A stretch of DNA of 26,633 bases from Prosthecobacter debontii. Its GTDB lineage: Bacteria > Verrucomicrobiota > Verrucomicrobiia > Verrucomicrobiales > Akkermansiaceae. Positions 1 to 7,505 of this stretch are shown piece by piece. A program made the position numbers and the translations under genes. Below the pieces are notes generated by a model that saw only the letters and a list, made by a program, of their open reading frames with translations, had not been told where the DNA came from and made no database searches. Location of the stretch: NCBI GenBank assembly GCA_945883455.1, contig CAMCXJ010000006.1, positions 1 through 26,633 on the forward strand. The letters are read 5' to 3'. Each line of letters opens with the position of its first letter. The first letter of the stretch is position 1.

Positions 1-120
1 ATGGCGGGCTACCTGACAAGAAGCGGTGCCGAGCTTGGCGAAAAGCTCTTTGATGAGCTCAGGCTGCTACTAAATGACACGGATACGATCCGGTCGGTGA
101 GCACGGTCAAGCTCGCTTAA
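1..120 (+). CDS. 3' end of an unrecognised gene
   Basis: An open frame runs from the first base of the window to a TAA at 118-120 and encodes 39 residues ending in SVSTVKLA. The first codon is ATG, but the window begins there, so the true start may lie upstream. The peptide is leucine- and acidic-rich in the middle (KLFDELRLLLNDTD), which suggests a helix. I do not recognise the family. It ends 11 bp before a pair of 15-bp direct repeats that resemble transposon-end binding sites, so it could be the tail of a transposition gene, but nothing in the peptide itself shows that. Confidence 0.3.
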   Translation: MAGYLTRSGAELGEKLFDELRLLLNDTDTIRSVSTVKLA

Positions 121-130
121 ACGCACGGAC

Positions 131-173
131 TTTTGGCAAACGGTCTAAGAGCAGAGAGTTTTGGCAAACGGTC
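131..173. repeat. Two 15-bp direct repeats, 28 bp apart
   Basis: TTTTGGCAAACGGTC occurs at 131-145 and again at 159-173, exactly repeated with a 13-bp spacer. The second copy overlaps the TGA stop codon (172-174) of the minus-strand phosphodiesterase gene. Read on the minus strand the block begins TGACCGTTTGCC. Multiple direct repeats of this size near a TG terminus are characteristic of IS21-type transposon ends, but no matching transposase gene is visible. Confidence 0.6.
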
Positions 174-1512
174 AGACTTGCGGAATGCCGAAGTGGGCGA
201 GAACGGCTCCATGTATGTCCTGCGCGCTTAATACGGACGCGGTTGATCCGATCAGCACCGGCTTCTCGGAATCCGGCACCTGATCCCGGCCGTGGGAGCC
301 TTTGACGAGGGTGGGATCGAGGGGGATGACTTCGAGGAGGCCGCGTATCCCGAGTTTCTTTTTCAGGAGGAACTTGGCGATCTTCGCTTTCGGGAAGTGG
401 ATGGCGGGGTCGATGAAGAGCTCGCAGGGGTCGTAGCTGGGCTTGCGGTGGATGTCGATGGTGCGGGCGAAGTCGGGGGCTTTCGCGTCGTCGGTCCAGT
501 AGTAGTAGGTGAACCACGCGTTCGGCTTGGCGATGGCGATGAGGTCTCCGGCGCGGGGATGGTTCTGCGGGCGGATCTCATCGATGCCGCCGGTGCTTTC
601 CAGCAGGGCGCGGACTTCCGGGAGGATGGCGGGATCGTTCACATAGACATGGGCGATCTGGTGATCGGCGACGGCGAAGGCCTTGCAGCCGCCGTAGTCG
701 AGCGTTTCGCGGCCGAGTTCGTCCTTGATGGAGAGCCAGCCTTTCTCTCGGAACAGGCGGTTGAGGTGGATGGGCTGGTCCACCGGGGAGATGCCGTATT
801 CGGAAAGGAGCATCACGCGGATACTACGGGATTCATAGTAGGAAATGAGGTCGGTCACTACGCGATCGATGGCGCGGACTTCGGCGGGGATGTTCGGGGC
901 GGTGGGACCGTCTTTCTGGAGGCAGTAATCGAGGTGGGGGAGATAGACGAGGGAGAGGGTGGGGGAGTGCTTTTGCTCCACCCATTTCGCGGAGGCGGCG
1001 ATCCATTCCGACGAGGCGATCCCCGCCGCCGGTCCCCAGAAGGCGGGGAAGGGGAAAGGGCCGAGCTCCGCTTTCAGCTCATCGCGCATGGCCATGGGCT
1101 GGGTGTGGATGTCGAAATGCTTCGTGCCATCGGCCGGGTAGAGCGGGCGCGGGGTGATGGTGAAGTCCGCGGTGGAGTGCATGTTGTACCACCAGAAGAG
1201 CTTCGCGCATGTGAAGTCCGGCACAGTTTTTCGGAGAGCGTCCCAGACTTTTTCGCCGTGGACGATATGGTTCGACTGTTTCCAGAAACGGACTTCGGCG
1301 GTCTCGCGGTCGTACCAGCCGTTGGCGACGATGCCGTGCTTTTCTGGCGGGGTGCCGGTGAGGATGGAGGATTGGGCGGTGGTGGTCAGCGCCGGGAAGG
1401 CCGGGGCGTAGGTCTGCAGCCCGTGCTTTTCCGCAAAGGCGGTGATGCCCGGCGCGTTCTCTCCGAGCAAAGACTTGGAAAGACCTACGATGTTGAGGAC
1501 GGCGAGGCGCAT
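172..1512 (-). CDS. Alkaline-phosphatase-superfamily phosphodiesterase
   Basis: This 446-residue protein belongs to the type I phosphodiesterase / nucleotide pyrophosphatase branch of the alkaline phosphatase superfamily. The region TTTAQSSILTGTPPEKHGIV (about residues 43-62) is the nucleophile Thr loop followed by the family's TG-x-P-x-x-HGI signature. A late KGSHGR motif supplies a metal-ligand His. The usual N-terminal metal Asp (xxDGL) is Asn here (VLNIVGL). From memory, the same Asn occurs in the family that accompanies ebo gene clusters, which this protein resembles more than classical NPPs. There is no signal peptide, so it is probably cytoplasmic. It starts 6 bp after the rhaB stop, so the two are likely cotranscribed. 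The substrate is unknown. The fold assignment is firm, the role is not. Confidence 0.85.
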   Translation of the reverse strand: MRLAVLNIVGLSKSLLGENAPGITAFAEKHGLQTYAPAFPALTTTAQSSILTGTPPEKHGIVANGWYDRETAEVRFWKQSNHIVHGEKVWDALRKTVPDFTCAKLFWWYNMHSTADFTITPRPLYPADGTKHFDIHTQPMAMRDELKAELGPFPFPAFWGPAAGIASSEWIAASAKWVEQKHSPTLSLVYLPHLDYCLQKDGPTAPNIPAEVRAIDRVVTDLISYYESRSIRVMLLSEYGISPVDQPIHLNRLFREKGWLSIKDELGRETLDYGGCKAFAVADHQIAHVYVNDPAILPEVRALLESTGGIDEIRPQNHPRAGDLIAIAKPNAWFTYYYWTDDAKAPDFARTIDIHRKPSYDPCELFIDPAIHFPKAKIAKFLLKKKLGIRGLLEVIPLDPTLVKGSHGRDQVPDSEKPVLIGSTASVLSAQDIHGAVLAHFGIPQV

Positions 1513-1518
1513 GACGGG

Positions 1519-3009
1519 TCAGCCGATGATTTTCAGGAAAACGGCGTAGGCCTTGTCCCATTTTTCCTGATCCTTTGGCGTGTAGGTGACGAAGTCGAAG
1601 GACTCGCGGATGAGCTGGCGGCCCGCAGGGAAATCCGGGACTTCGCCGGTGGCGATCATCTGGGTGATAAGGTTTCCGCAGGAGGTGGCCTCGATCGGCC
1701 CGGCGAGGACTTCGATGCCGAGCGCGTTGGCGGTGGCCTGGCAGAGCATCTGGTTCTGGATGCCGCCGCCGCCCGCGTGCAGGCGGGAATAGGTGCGGCC
1801 GGTGAGGTGGCAGATGTTTCCGTAAACGTAGCGGTATTTCAGGGCGAGGGATTCGGTCGAGACCCGTAGGATCTGGCCGAGGGATTCCGGGACGGGCTGG
1901 CCGGATTTTTCGCAGAAATCGCGGATCTTTCCGGGCATGTTACCGGGGCTGGCGAAGACCGCGTCGTCGGGGTCGATGAAGGCGGTAAAAGGCTCCGCCG
2001 CCTCGGCCATTTCGGCGAGAGCCGCGAAGGAATGGGTCTGCCCCTCCTTGTCCCACTGGCGCTTGCATTCCTGGATCAGCCAGAGGCCGGCGATATTTTT
2101 CAGGAAACGGACGGTGTTGTTCACGCCGAGTTCGTTGCAGAAACCGAACGAGAGCGCCTCGTAGCTGCGGATGGGATGTTTCCGCTCCACGCCCATGATC
2201 GACCATGTGCCGGATGAGAGCCAAAGCGGCTCTTCCTCGGTGAGCGGGATGCCCGCCACGGCGGAAGCGGTGTCGTGGCAGGGGGCGACGACGAAAGGGA
2301 TGTCGCTGCGCCCGAGCGTGTCCTTGAGCGCCGGTCGTAGCGGGCCGAGCACGGTGCCGGGCGAGACGATGTTTCCGAAAATCCGATCCGGTAGGCCGAG
2401 CGCGGAGATGACCTCGTGCGACCATTGCCCGGTCTCCGCGTCGAGGAGTTGGGAGGTGGAGGCGTTCGTCCGTTCCACCGCTTTCACGCCGGTGAGCCAG
2501 TAGGCGAGGATGTCGGGGATAAAAAGGATGTTGCCTGCCTGCGAGAGCGATTTGCTTTCGCGCAGCTTGAGCGAGAGCAGGTGGAGGGAGCTGTTGTAGA
2601 AGTTTGTCTTGATTCCGGTGCGGCTGAAAATGTCGTCCTCGGACATCAGGTCGTGCATCTTTTCTGCCATGCCCTCGAAGCGGGGATCGCGGTATTGGTG
2701 CGGCGGGCCAATTAGCTCGCCGGAGTGGTCGAAGAGGCCGAAGTCGCAGCCCCAGGTATCGATGCCGATGGAGGCGATGTTTTCACCGTGGGTTTCGATG
2801 GCCTTTTTCAGGCCGGTGAGGATCTCATGAAACAGGCCGAGGATATTCCAGTAAAGGCCGGTGGGCAGCTCGATGGCGGGGTTCTCGAAGCGGTGGATTT
2901 CAGTCAGAGTGAGTTTTCCGCCGGAGGGGATGGCGGCCATCACACGGCCGCTGCTCGCCCCGAGATCGACGGCGATACGAACTTTTATTTGGTTTTCCTG
3001 ATTGGACAC
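1519..3009 (-). CDS. rhaB: Rhamnulokinase
   Basis: This 496-residue FGGY-family sugar kinase most closely fits rhamnulokinase, which phosphorylates L-rhamnulose to L-rhamnulose 1-phosphate in rhamnose catabolism. The N-terminal phosphate-binding motif DLGASSGRVM, the GIDTWGCDFGLFD block (near residue 80), the substrate-loop PHQYRD, and the ATP-binding LHAGGGGIQNQMLCQATA near residue 415 are all in place, and the length is normal for RhaB. The start codon is GTG at 3009, which places the DLG motif near residue 15 as expected. No rhaA, rhaD or regulator is adjacent. The only partner is the downstream phosphodiesterase gene 6 bp away. Another sugar kinase of the same subfamily is possible, but DLGASSGR favours RhaB. 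Confidence 0.88.
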   Translation of the reverse strand: MSNQENQIKVRIAVDLGASSGRVMAAIPSGGKLTLTEIHRFENPAIELPTGLYWNILGLFHEILTGLKKAIETHGENIASIGIDTWGCDFGLFDHSGELIGPPHQYRDPRFEGMAEKMHDLMSEDDIFSRTGIKTNFYNSSLHLLSLKLRESKSLSQAGNILFIPDILAYWLTGVKAVERTNASTSQLLDAETGQWSHEVISALGLPDRIFGNIVSPGTVLGPLRPALKDTLGRSDIPFVVAPCHDTASAVAGIPLTEEEPLWLSSGTWSIMGVERKHPIRSYEALSFGFCNELGVNNTVRFLKNIAGLWLIQECKRQWDKEGQTHSFAALAEMAEAAEPFTAFIDPDDAVFASPGNMPGKIRDFCEKSGQPVPESLGQILRVSTESLALKYRYVYGNICHLTGRTYSRLHAGGGGIQNQMLCQATANALGIEVLAGPIEATSCGNLITQMIATGEVPDFPAGRQLIRESFDFVTYTPKDQEKWDKAYAVFLKIIG

Positions 3010-3054
3010 GCCGCAGTGTTGCCCCCGGTGTAGCGGCCATGCAAATCAGAAACG

Positions 3055-3459
3055 TTAGGAAAACCACTCTGCCGGAGGAGCGATGACCCGCAGCCCCTCA
3101 ACGTAGCGGAAATGGGAGTCGGAAGTCATGACCGCCGCCGAAGTCCGTAGCGCGCAGGCGGCGATGATGATGTCCGTACCGGGAATCACCTTGCCCTGCC
3201 GGTCGAGCTTCCATGCCAGATCTGTCGCATCCGGCCAGAAAGCGGCGTCGGTGCGGACGTTGATCATGATGTCCATGAAGGAGCAGATTCGTTGGCGCAC
3301 CTTCGGGATTTTCAAGCCGCGAAGCACCTCTAGTCTCACCATGCCGCAGGTCACCAGCTCGGAAGTCCCCACCCACTCGCCCAGGATGCTGACGGGATCC
3401 CGCCCGCGCTTCATCAGGTCGATATAGACATTGCTGTCCACTAATATTTCAATGGCCAT
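3055..3459 (-). CDS. vapC: VapC-type PIN-domain toxin
   Basis: This is a 134-residue PIN-domain ribonuclease. The acidic residues expected for the metal site are present: Asp in LVDSNVYID near the N terminus, Glu in VRLEVLRG, Asp in PGTDIIIAACA, and Asp in TSDSHF near the C terminus. I chose the ATG at 3459 because the peptide then begins directly with the PIN beta-strand. An upstream ATG at 3498 would add 13 unconserved residues. The start overlaps the last 11 bases of the antitoxin gene, so translation is probably coupled. As in other VapBC pairs, it should cleave RNA when free and be held inactive by VapB. The target RNA cannot be read from the sequence. Confidence 0.88.
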   Translation of the reverse strand: MAIEILVDSNVYIDLMKRGRDPVSILGEWVGTSELVTCGMVRLEVLRGLKIPKVRQRICSFMDIMINVRTDAAFWPDATDLAWKLDRQGKVIPGTDIIIAACALRTSAAVMTSDSHFRYVEGLRVIAPPAEWFS

Positions 3460-3730
3460 AACGCTTGGGTTCTTCGGCGACCTTGCTGGATGGGGCATCC
3501 TCGTGGATGTAGGGGGTGATGTTTAGGTTCTTGGGATCGTAGCCGGGTATTACGGAGTCCATCAATTCCTCCCGGGTCAAGCCCAAGCCGTTCTTGATGA
3601 ACTCGCGGTAGCGGACCTTGCGATCCATCTCACGCAAGGCCATTTCCACGGCCTCGGTCTTGCTTTCGCAGCCGTAGGCCTCGACCACCCTTTTCAACAG
3701 GGCCTCGTCTATGTGCATTGTCATTTTCAT
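3449..3730 (-). CDS. vapB: VapB-type antitoxin
   Basis: This 93-residue protein starts with a ribbon-helix-helix-like segment (KMTMHIDEALLKRVVEAYG, then SKTEAVEMALREM). That pattern is typical of VapB antitoxins of the type II VapB / DUF2191 class that regulate by binding DNA at the N terminus and bind toxin with the C-terminal tail. Its end overlaps the toxin start by 11 bp. A perfect 8-3-8 palindrome touches the start codon and is the likely autoregulatory operator. There are two possible starts (ATG at 3730 and at 3724, third residue), and both fit. The tail beyond residue 60 is longer than in many VapB proteins and is proline-containing. Confidence 0.8.
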   Translation of the reverse strand: MKMTMHIDEALLKRVVEAYGCESKTEAVEMALREMDRKVRYREFIKNGLGLTREELMDSVIPGYDPKNLNITPYIHEDAPSSKVAEEPKRYGH

Positions 3731-3748
3731 GCCATACCTAGTATGGCA
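3730..3748. promoter_or_regulatory. Palindromic operator of vapBC
   Basis: TGCCATACCTAGTATGGCA is a perfect inverted repeat with 8-bp arms (3730-3737 and 3741-3748) and a 3-bp centre. It abuts and overlaps by one base the ATG of vapB. Binding here by a ribbon-helix-helix VapB-VapC complex would cover the ribosome-binding region and promoter, as known for other toxin-antitoxin operons. The function is inferred from position and symmetry. Confidence 0.6.
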
Positions 3749-3784
3749 CTAAGCTCCACCCGTAAAGAAAAATTTTCCGTAAAG

Positions 3785-4396
3785 TTAATTTTCCGTATCC
3801 TGTGGGCAACTGATCGGGTCGCGAAGCGGGGTCAGGATCCCTTGGTCGAGGCGGTAAACCCATGAGTGGATCGCGAGCTCCTGCCCGCGTTCCCACGCGT
3901 CCTCTACGATGGTGGTGCGCGCCACGTGCCTTGCTTGTGAAAGCACGTTGAGTTCGCAAAGCCGGTCGAGTTTCGATCCTTCATCGAGCCCGGCGAGTTC
4001 ATCCTTGTGGATTCGTTTTAGGGAACGGATTGGGGCGAGCCAGTTATCGATGATACCATGGCGGAAATTTTCCAGTGCTGCTTTCACCCCGCCGCAGCCG
4101 TAATGGCCGCATACAATCACGTGTTTAACCTTCAGGACATCCACAGCGTATTGAAGGACGGCGAGGACATTGAAATCCGTTTCCTGCACCACGTTTGCCA
4201 CATTGCGGTGGACGAACACCTCGCCCGGAGGCAGGCCGGTGATTTGGTTTGCGGGAACCCGGGAGTCCGAGCAACCGATCCATAGATACTTGGGGCTTTG
4301 CTGTTGGGAGAGGTGGGTGAAAAATTCCGGATCGCTCCGGCGCATGCGATCCGCCCAGATGGCGTTGTTTTCGATGAGAGTCTGGATGCTTTCCAT
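3785..4396 (-). CDS. can: Beta-class carbonic anhydrase
   Basis: This 203-residue protein has both beta-carbonic anhydrase signatures. IGCSDSR gives zinc ligand Cys42 and the Asp44/Arg46 dyad, and VIVCGHYGCGGV gives His98 and Cys101. It converts CO2 and water to bicarbonate and is expected in the cytoplasm, where it supplies bicarbonate to carboxylases. The length is typical of the plant-type / E. coli Can group. It follows the CbiX-DR2241 gene by 45 bp on the same strand and may share its transcript. No terminator is evident between them. Confidence 0.95.
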   Translation of the reverse strand: MESIQTLIENNAIWADRMRRSDPEFFTHLSQQQSPKYLWIGCSDSRVPANQITGLPPGEVFVHRNVANVVQETDFNVLAVLQYAVDVLKVKHVIVCGHYGCGGVKAALENFRHGIIDNWLAPIRSLKRIHKDELAGLDEGSKLDRLCELNVLSQARHVARTTIVEDAWERGQELAIHSWVYRLDQGILTPLRDPISCPQDTEN

Positions 4397-4441
4397 GTGC
4401 GGAAAGCATTCCCGAATTGGGGCCGAGCATCCAGAGCTAAA

Positions 4442-5956
4442 TCACGCGGTCGCAGCAGCCTTGGCATCGAATTCCGCCTTCGCCGCTTTCCGGCACTCCG
4501 CGACGAAGTGGTTGCACGCCTCGCGGCAAACCAGTGGGATCGTCTCGTTTTCCGGGGCGTTGCCGGCGATACCGTTGAAACGGGAAGCCTCGTTGTCTTC
4601 CAGCGGCGTGTTCTCATCGAGTTTCCAAAGAATCTTTTTCGCACAATTATGAGCGGGCCCGCAGACTTTCCGGACGAGTTCCTGCGCCCCCGCATCGCTG
4701 ATCGAGCGGGCGAAGCGATACATCCCCGTCTGGCGTGCAAGTTTTTCCCGCAGATCTTCGATGGGCAGCGAGCCGTCCTGATGCCGGATGAAAAGCGCGG
4801 TGCAGGCCGGATAGAAATGGTCGAGGGCGCGGAGTAGTTCGGTCTCGTTGTCGAGGGTCATGATCCAGCCGCGCTTGAGGTTGATCTTCCCTTTCGTGAA
4901 GCGGTATTCGCCGTCCTCCGCGTAGGTGGAAATATCCCGCGCCATGTCAGGGCCGTGGTAATGGTCGAGGCCGCCGTAAGCCGGTTGGGTGGCGAAATCC
5001 TCGTCATCGATATGATGGAGCGCGTAGGAAAACTCGCAGAGATCACGCTGGATCTCGATCTGCCCGATCTGGCGGACACCGCTGCGGATCAGTTTTTTCA
5101 ACAGCGCGGGCAGTGTTTCCGCATCCACCGGAGTGGGCGGAGCGGGGTTATGTTTCGTATCGAAATCAGCGACCTGATCGAGGATCACATCCGCCATCAG
5201 CGGCTCGGTGCCGATGGCGGAAGAGTAATAGAGGTTTTTCCCGCGCAGCAAATTCGGGTTGTGCCGGAATACATCCGTCTGGCTCGCCGCCGGGCCGACC
5301 TCGCTTTCCAGTCCCAACATCACCGGGATGTCCTGGTAGGAGTGCAGCCCGTCCGAGATGAAAAAGGGCACGACAACCACGTTTTTCGTATCCGCCATCT
5401 TGTCCCAATCCGCGATGAACGGCTGCTCCTCCATGTAGGCATCGGTCACCAGCGCGTAGCCCGCGCCCGAGGCGGCGATGAGATCCGCCTGATCCTTGAT
5501 CGCCTTCGTGGAGTTCTGGTTCAGCCCCGTGCCGTGGCCGGTGATGATCAGTGTCGTGTCAGCGGGATCCGCTTCAGGCGCGACCTCCTTGGCGCGTTTG
5601 AGGATGAGGCCGGTCATGGAAGAATGGACGCCGACAGGCAGGCAGTAGTGCAGGGTTTTGCCGTCGCGTTGGGTGGTCGGGCCGTCGAGTCCGAGTTCGC
5701 GCGGGATCACGTCCTGGGTGAAATAGCCTTCGCTGATGAAATCCGGCACGATGTAAACTTCCGGCGCATCGATCATGAAAAGCGCCTCGCGCATCGACGG
5801 CTCCTCTTTCCAGAAACAGACATGCACCTCGGCGAAAATGTTGCGTTTCCTGATCTCCGCGGCGTGATCGAAATAGGGCGTGGAGGAATCGGGATTCTCC
5901 GTCGATCCGTGGCCGACGATGAGTAGGGCGGTGTTTGGCTTCGGTGCAAAAGGCAT
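4442..5956 (-). CDS. CbiX-DR2241 chelatase-like Fe-S protein
   Basis: This 504-residue protein joins two CbiX/SirB-type halves to a C-terminal region like Deinococcus DR2241. The first half opens with LLIVGHGST and the second has LIITGHGTG near residue 135. The His of each HG motif corresponds to the metal-binding His of class II chelatases, which insert Fe or Co into sirohydrochlorin. The C-terminal segment carries several Cys (KVCGPAHNC, then VCREACNHFVAEC), consistent with an Fe-S cluster. I chose the ATG at 5956 because the chelatase strand begins within ten residues. Upstream in-frame sequence to 6250 would read through the divergent promoter region. It lies upstream of the carbonic anhydrase gene. 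A role in siroheme or a related tetrapyrrole is likely but no other pathway gene is present. Confidence 0.85.
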   Translation of the reverse strand: MPFAPKPNTALLIVGHGSTENPDSSTPYFDHAAEIRKRNIFAEVHVCFWKEEPSMREALFMIDAPEVYIVPDFISEGYFTQDVIPRELGLDGPTTQRDGKTLHYCLPVGVHSSMTGLILKRAKEVAPEADPADTTLIITGHGTGLNQNSTKAIKDQADLIAASGAGYALVTDAYMEEQPFIADWDKMADTKNVVVVPFFISDGLHSYQDIPVMLGLESEVGPAASQTDVFRHNPNLLRGKNLYYSSAIGTEPLMADVILDQVADFDTKHNPAPPTPVDAETLPALLKKLIRSGVRQIGQIEIQRDLCEFSYALHHIDDEDFATQPAYGGLDHYHGPDMARDISTYAEDGEYRFTKGKINLKRGWIMTLDNETELLRALDHFYPACTALFIRHQDGSLPIEDLREKLARQTGMYRFARSISDAGAQELVRKVCGPAHNCAKKILWKLDENTPLEDNEASRFNGIAGNAPENETIPLVCREACNHFVAECRKAAKAEFDAKAAATA

Positions 5957-6041
5957 GCGGAGAAAATGGCGGGGGATTATGAGATTGCAAGCGGACGAAT
6001 CAGCTTGCCCCGATGGGAACGTGGTTGTTCGTATTCGAATC
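5957..6041. promoter_or_regulatory. Divergent promoter region with hairpin
   Basis: These 85 bp separate the divergent CbiX-DR2241 and SMP-30 genes and should hold both promoters. They contain an inverted repeat GCAAGC (5987-5992) / GCTTGC (6003-6008) with a 10-bp centre, and the 8-bp palindrome ATTCGAAT at 6033-6040 next to the plus-strand ATG. I cannot assign a convincing -35/-10 pair for either direction. Confidence 0.35.
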
Positions 6042-7001
6042 ATGACAATACGAAACGGATGCTTGGTTTTTCTTGGCGGCGCAGCCTTCGCGGCGGCGGA
6101 AATGGCGGTGGAGCGGCTCGACCCTGCGTTGGACAAGCTGATCCCGGCCGATGCCAAGATCGAGGTGCTGGCCGAGGGGTTCAAATGGTCGGAAGGGCCG
6201 GTCTGGAATGCGAAAACCGGCGAACTCCTTTTCTCCGATGTGCCGAACAACGTGATCCATGCCTGGAAGGATGGGAAGATACGCGATGTTATGCGTCCTT
6301 CCGGTTACTCGGGCGACGATCCCGCCTGGCGCTCGTCTGGCTCGAATGGCCTCGCCTTCGACGCCGTAGGCAGGCTTCTCATCGCCGAACACGGCGATCG
6401 CAGGGTTTCCGCTCTCATGGAAGACGGCGGTAAAATACCCGTTGCCGACCGCTTCGAGGGTAAGCGTTTCAACAGCCCCAACGACATCGCCGTCCACTCC
6501 TCCGGAGCCATCTATCTTACCGATCCGATCTACGGTCTCCCCAAAGGTGAGGAGGATCCCGCCCGCGAGATCGACTACTGCGGAGTGTTCCGGGTCGGCA
6601 CCGATGGCGTGGTCAGCCTAGTCACCAAGGAGCTCGAACGCCCCAACGGCCTCGCGTTTTCCCCGGACGAGAAAACCCTCTACGTGGCGAACTCCCATAA
6701 CCCCCGCGCCATCATCCTTGCGGTTTCTATCGGCAAGGACGGGATGGCGACGGCAACGAAAGTGTTTTTCGATACGAAGAATCTGGAAGGCAAAGGCTCG
6801 CCGGATGGCCTAAAGGTCGATGCCGCGGGCCATCTTTGGGCAACCGGGCCGGGCGGTTTGCTGATCATTTCGCCGCAGGGAAAACTGCTCGGACGCGTCC
6901 TCACCGGAAAGGCCACCGCGAATGTGGCTTTCGGCGGAAAGGACGGCAAAACGGTTTTTTTAACGGCACATGACACCTTGGTTCGATTCAAGATTTTTTA
7001 A
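6042..7001 (+). CDS. Secreted SMP-30/gluconolactonase-like protein
   Basis: This 319-residue protein has the SMP-30 / gluconolactonase / regucalcin six-bladed propeller pattern. Metal-ligand Glu lies in KWSEGPVW (about residue 51), followed by GSNGLAFD, FNSPNDIAV, RPNGLAFSPDEKTLYV and GSPDGLKVDAAGHLW, which supply the conserved Asn and Asp. It probably hydrolyses a sugar lactone. The start ATG at 6042 gives a short basic N terminus and a hydrophobic stretch (CLVFLGGAAFAAAE), a likely signal peptide, so it would act in the periplasm. An in-frame ATG at 5880 exists but would overlap the divergent gene. The next gene begins 99 bp downstream with its own promoter candidate. Confidence 0.87.
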   Translation: MTIRNGCLVFLGGAAFAAAEMAVERLDPALDKLIPADAKIEVLAEGFKWSEGPVWNAKTGELLFSDVPNNVIHAWKDGKIRDVMRPSGYSGDDPAWRSSGSNGLAFDAVGRLLIAEHGDRRVSALMEDGGKIPVADRFEGKRFNSPNDIAVHSSGAIYLTDPIYGLPKGEEDPAREIDYCGVFRVGTDGVVSLVTKELERPNGLAFSPDEKTLYVANSHNPRAIILAVSIGKDGMATATKVFFDTKNLEGKGSPDGLKVDAAGHLWATGPGGLLIISPQGKLLGRVLTGKATANVAFGGKDGKTVFLTAHDTLVRFKIF

Positions 7002-7049
7002 GTGTTTAGGGGATTCGCCGCGTTTCAATGAGCCTATCGACAAAGCAGG

Positions 7050-7079
7050 TTGCCAAGTGTGGTTAGGGTGGACTATGCT
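7050..7079 (+). promoter_or_regulatory. Candidate sigma-70 promoter for rsfS
   Basis: TTGCCA at 7050-7055 and TATGCT at 7074-7079 are separated by 18 bp and match -35 and -10 hexamers at four to five positions each. Transcription would begin near 7086, about 15 bases before the rsfS ATG. This is a pattern match only. Confidence 0.4.
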
Positions 7080-7100
7080 TCGCCCTCGAGAGATAGATTT

Positions 7101-7505
7101 ATGGCGATTGAAGGAGAAGAATTGGCGAAGGCTTGTGTGAAGGCGGCGGAGGAGATCCAGGCGGAGAACATCCGGGTGTGGGACATGCGGGGGGTGTCGA
7201 ACCTGACGGATTACATGATCGTGTGCTCCGGTTCCTCGATGCCCCACCTCCGCGCGATCATCCGCGATGTGGCGGGATTGGTGGAAAAAGATACGTTTGA
7301 AAAGCCGGCCAACGCCGAGGGTAAGGCGGATTCGCGCTGGGTGGTGCTCGATTACATCGATGTGATGGTGCACGTGATGCATGAGGAAATGCGCGAATTT
7401 TACGGCCTTGAGGAACTCTGGGCGGACGCGAAGGAAATGGAATGGAGCCCGGCAAGTGCCGGCAAGCGCGATGGCGGCAAGTGGACATCCAATTTCATCC
7501 ATTGA
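7101..7505 (+). CDS. rsfS: Ribosomal silencing factor RsfS (Iojap family)
   Basis: This 134-residue protein matches RsfS. The helix AKACVKAAEEIQAENI is followed by the conserved WDMRGVSNLTDYMIVCSGSS and the WVVLDYIDVMVHVMHEEMREFYGLEELW block near residue 95, which is diagnostic. RsfS binds L14 of the 50S subunit and blocks subunit joining in poor nutrients. I chose the ATG at 7101. An upstream TTG at 7050 overlaps the candidate promoter. It ends in a charged, Gly-rich tail (SAGKRDGGKW) slightly longer than usual. The following DUF58 gene overlaps or closely abuts it, so the three genes from here to 10337 are probably one transcript. Confidence 0.93.
   Translation: MAIEGEELAKACVKAAEEIQAENIRVWDMRGVSNLTDYMIVCSGSSMPHLRAIIRDVAGLVEKDTFEKPANAEGKADSRWVVLDYIDVMVHVMHEEMREFYGLEELWADAKEMEWSPASAGKRDGGKWTSNFIH

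Noticed and set aside
292..1869. A 525-codon open frame on the plus strand opposite the phosphodiesterase and rhaB genes
   Set aside because: It is a shadow frame caused by high GC at third positions. Its Gly/Val/Asp-rich peptide has no recognisable domain, while the minus strand has two clear enzymes.
4955..5926. A 323-codon plus-strand frame opposite the CbiX-DR2241 gene
   Set aside because: It is antisense to a clear chelatase-like protein and has no family pattern.
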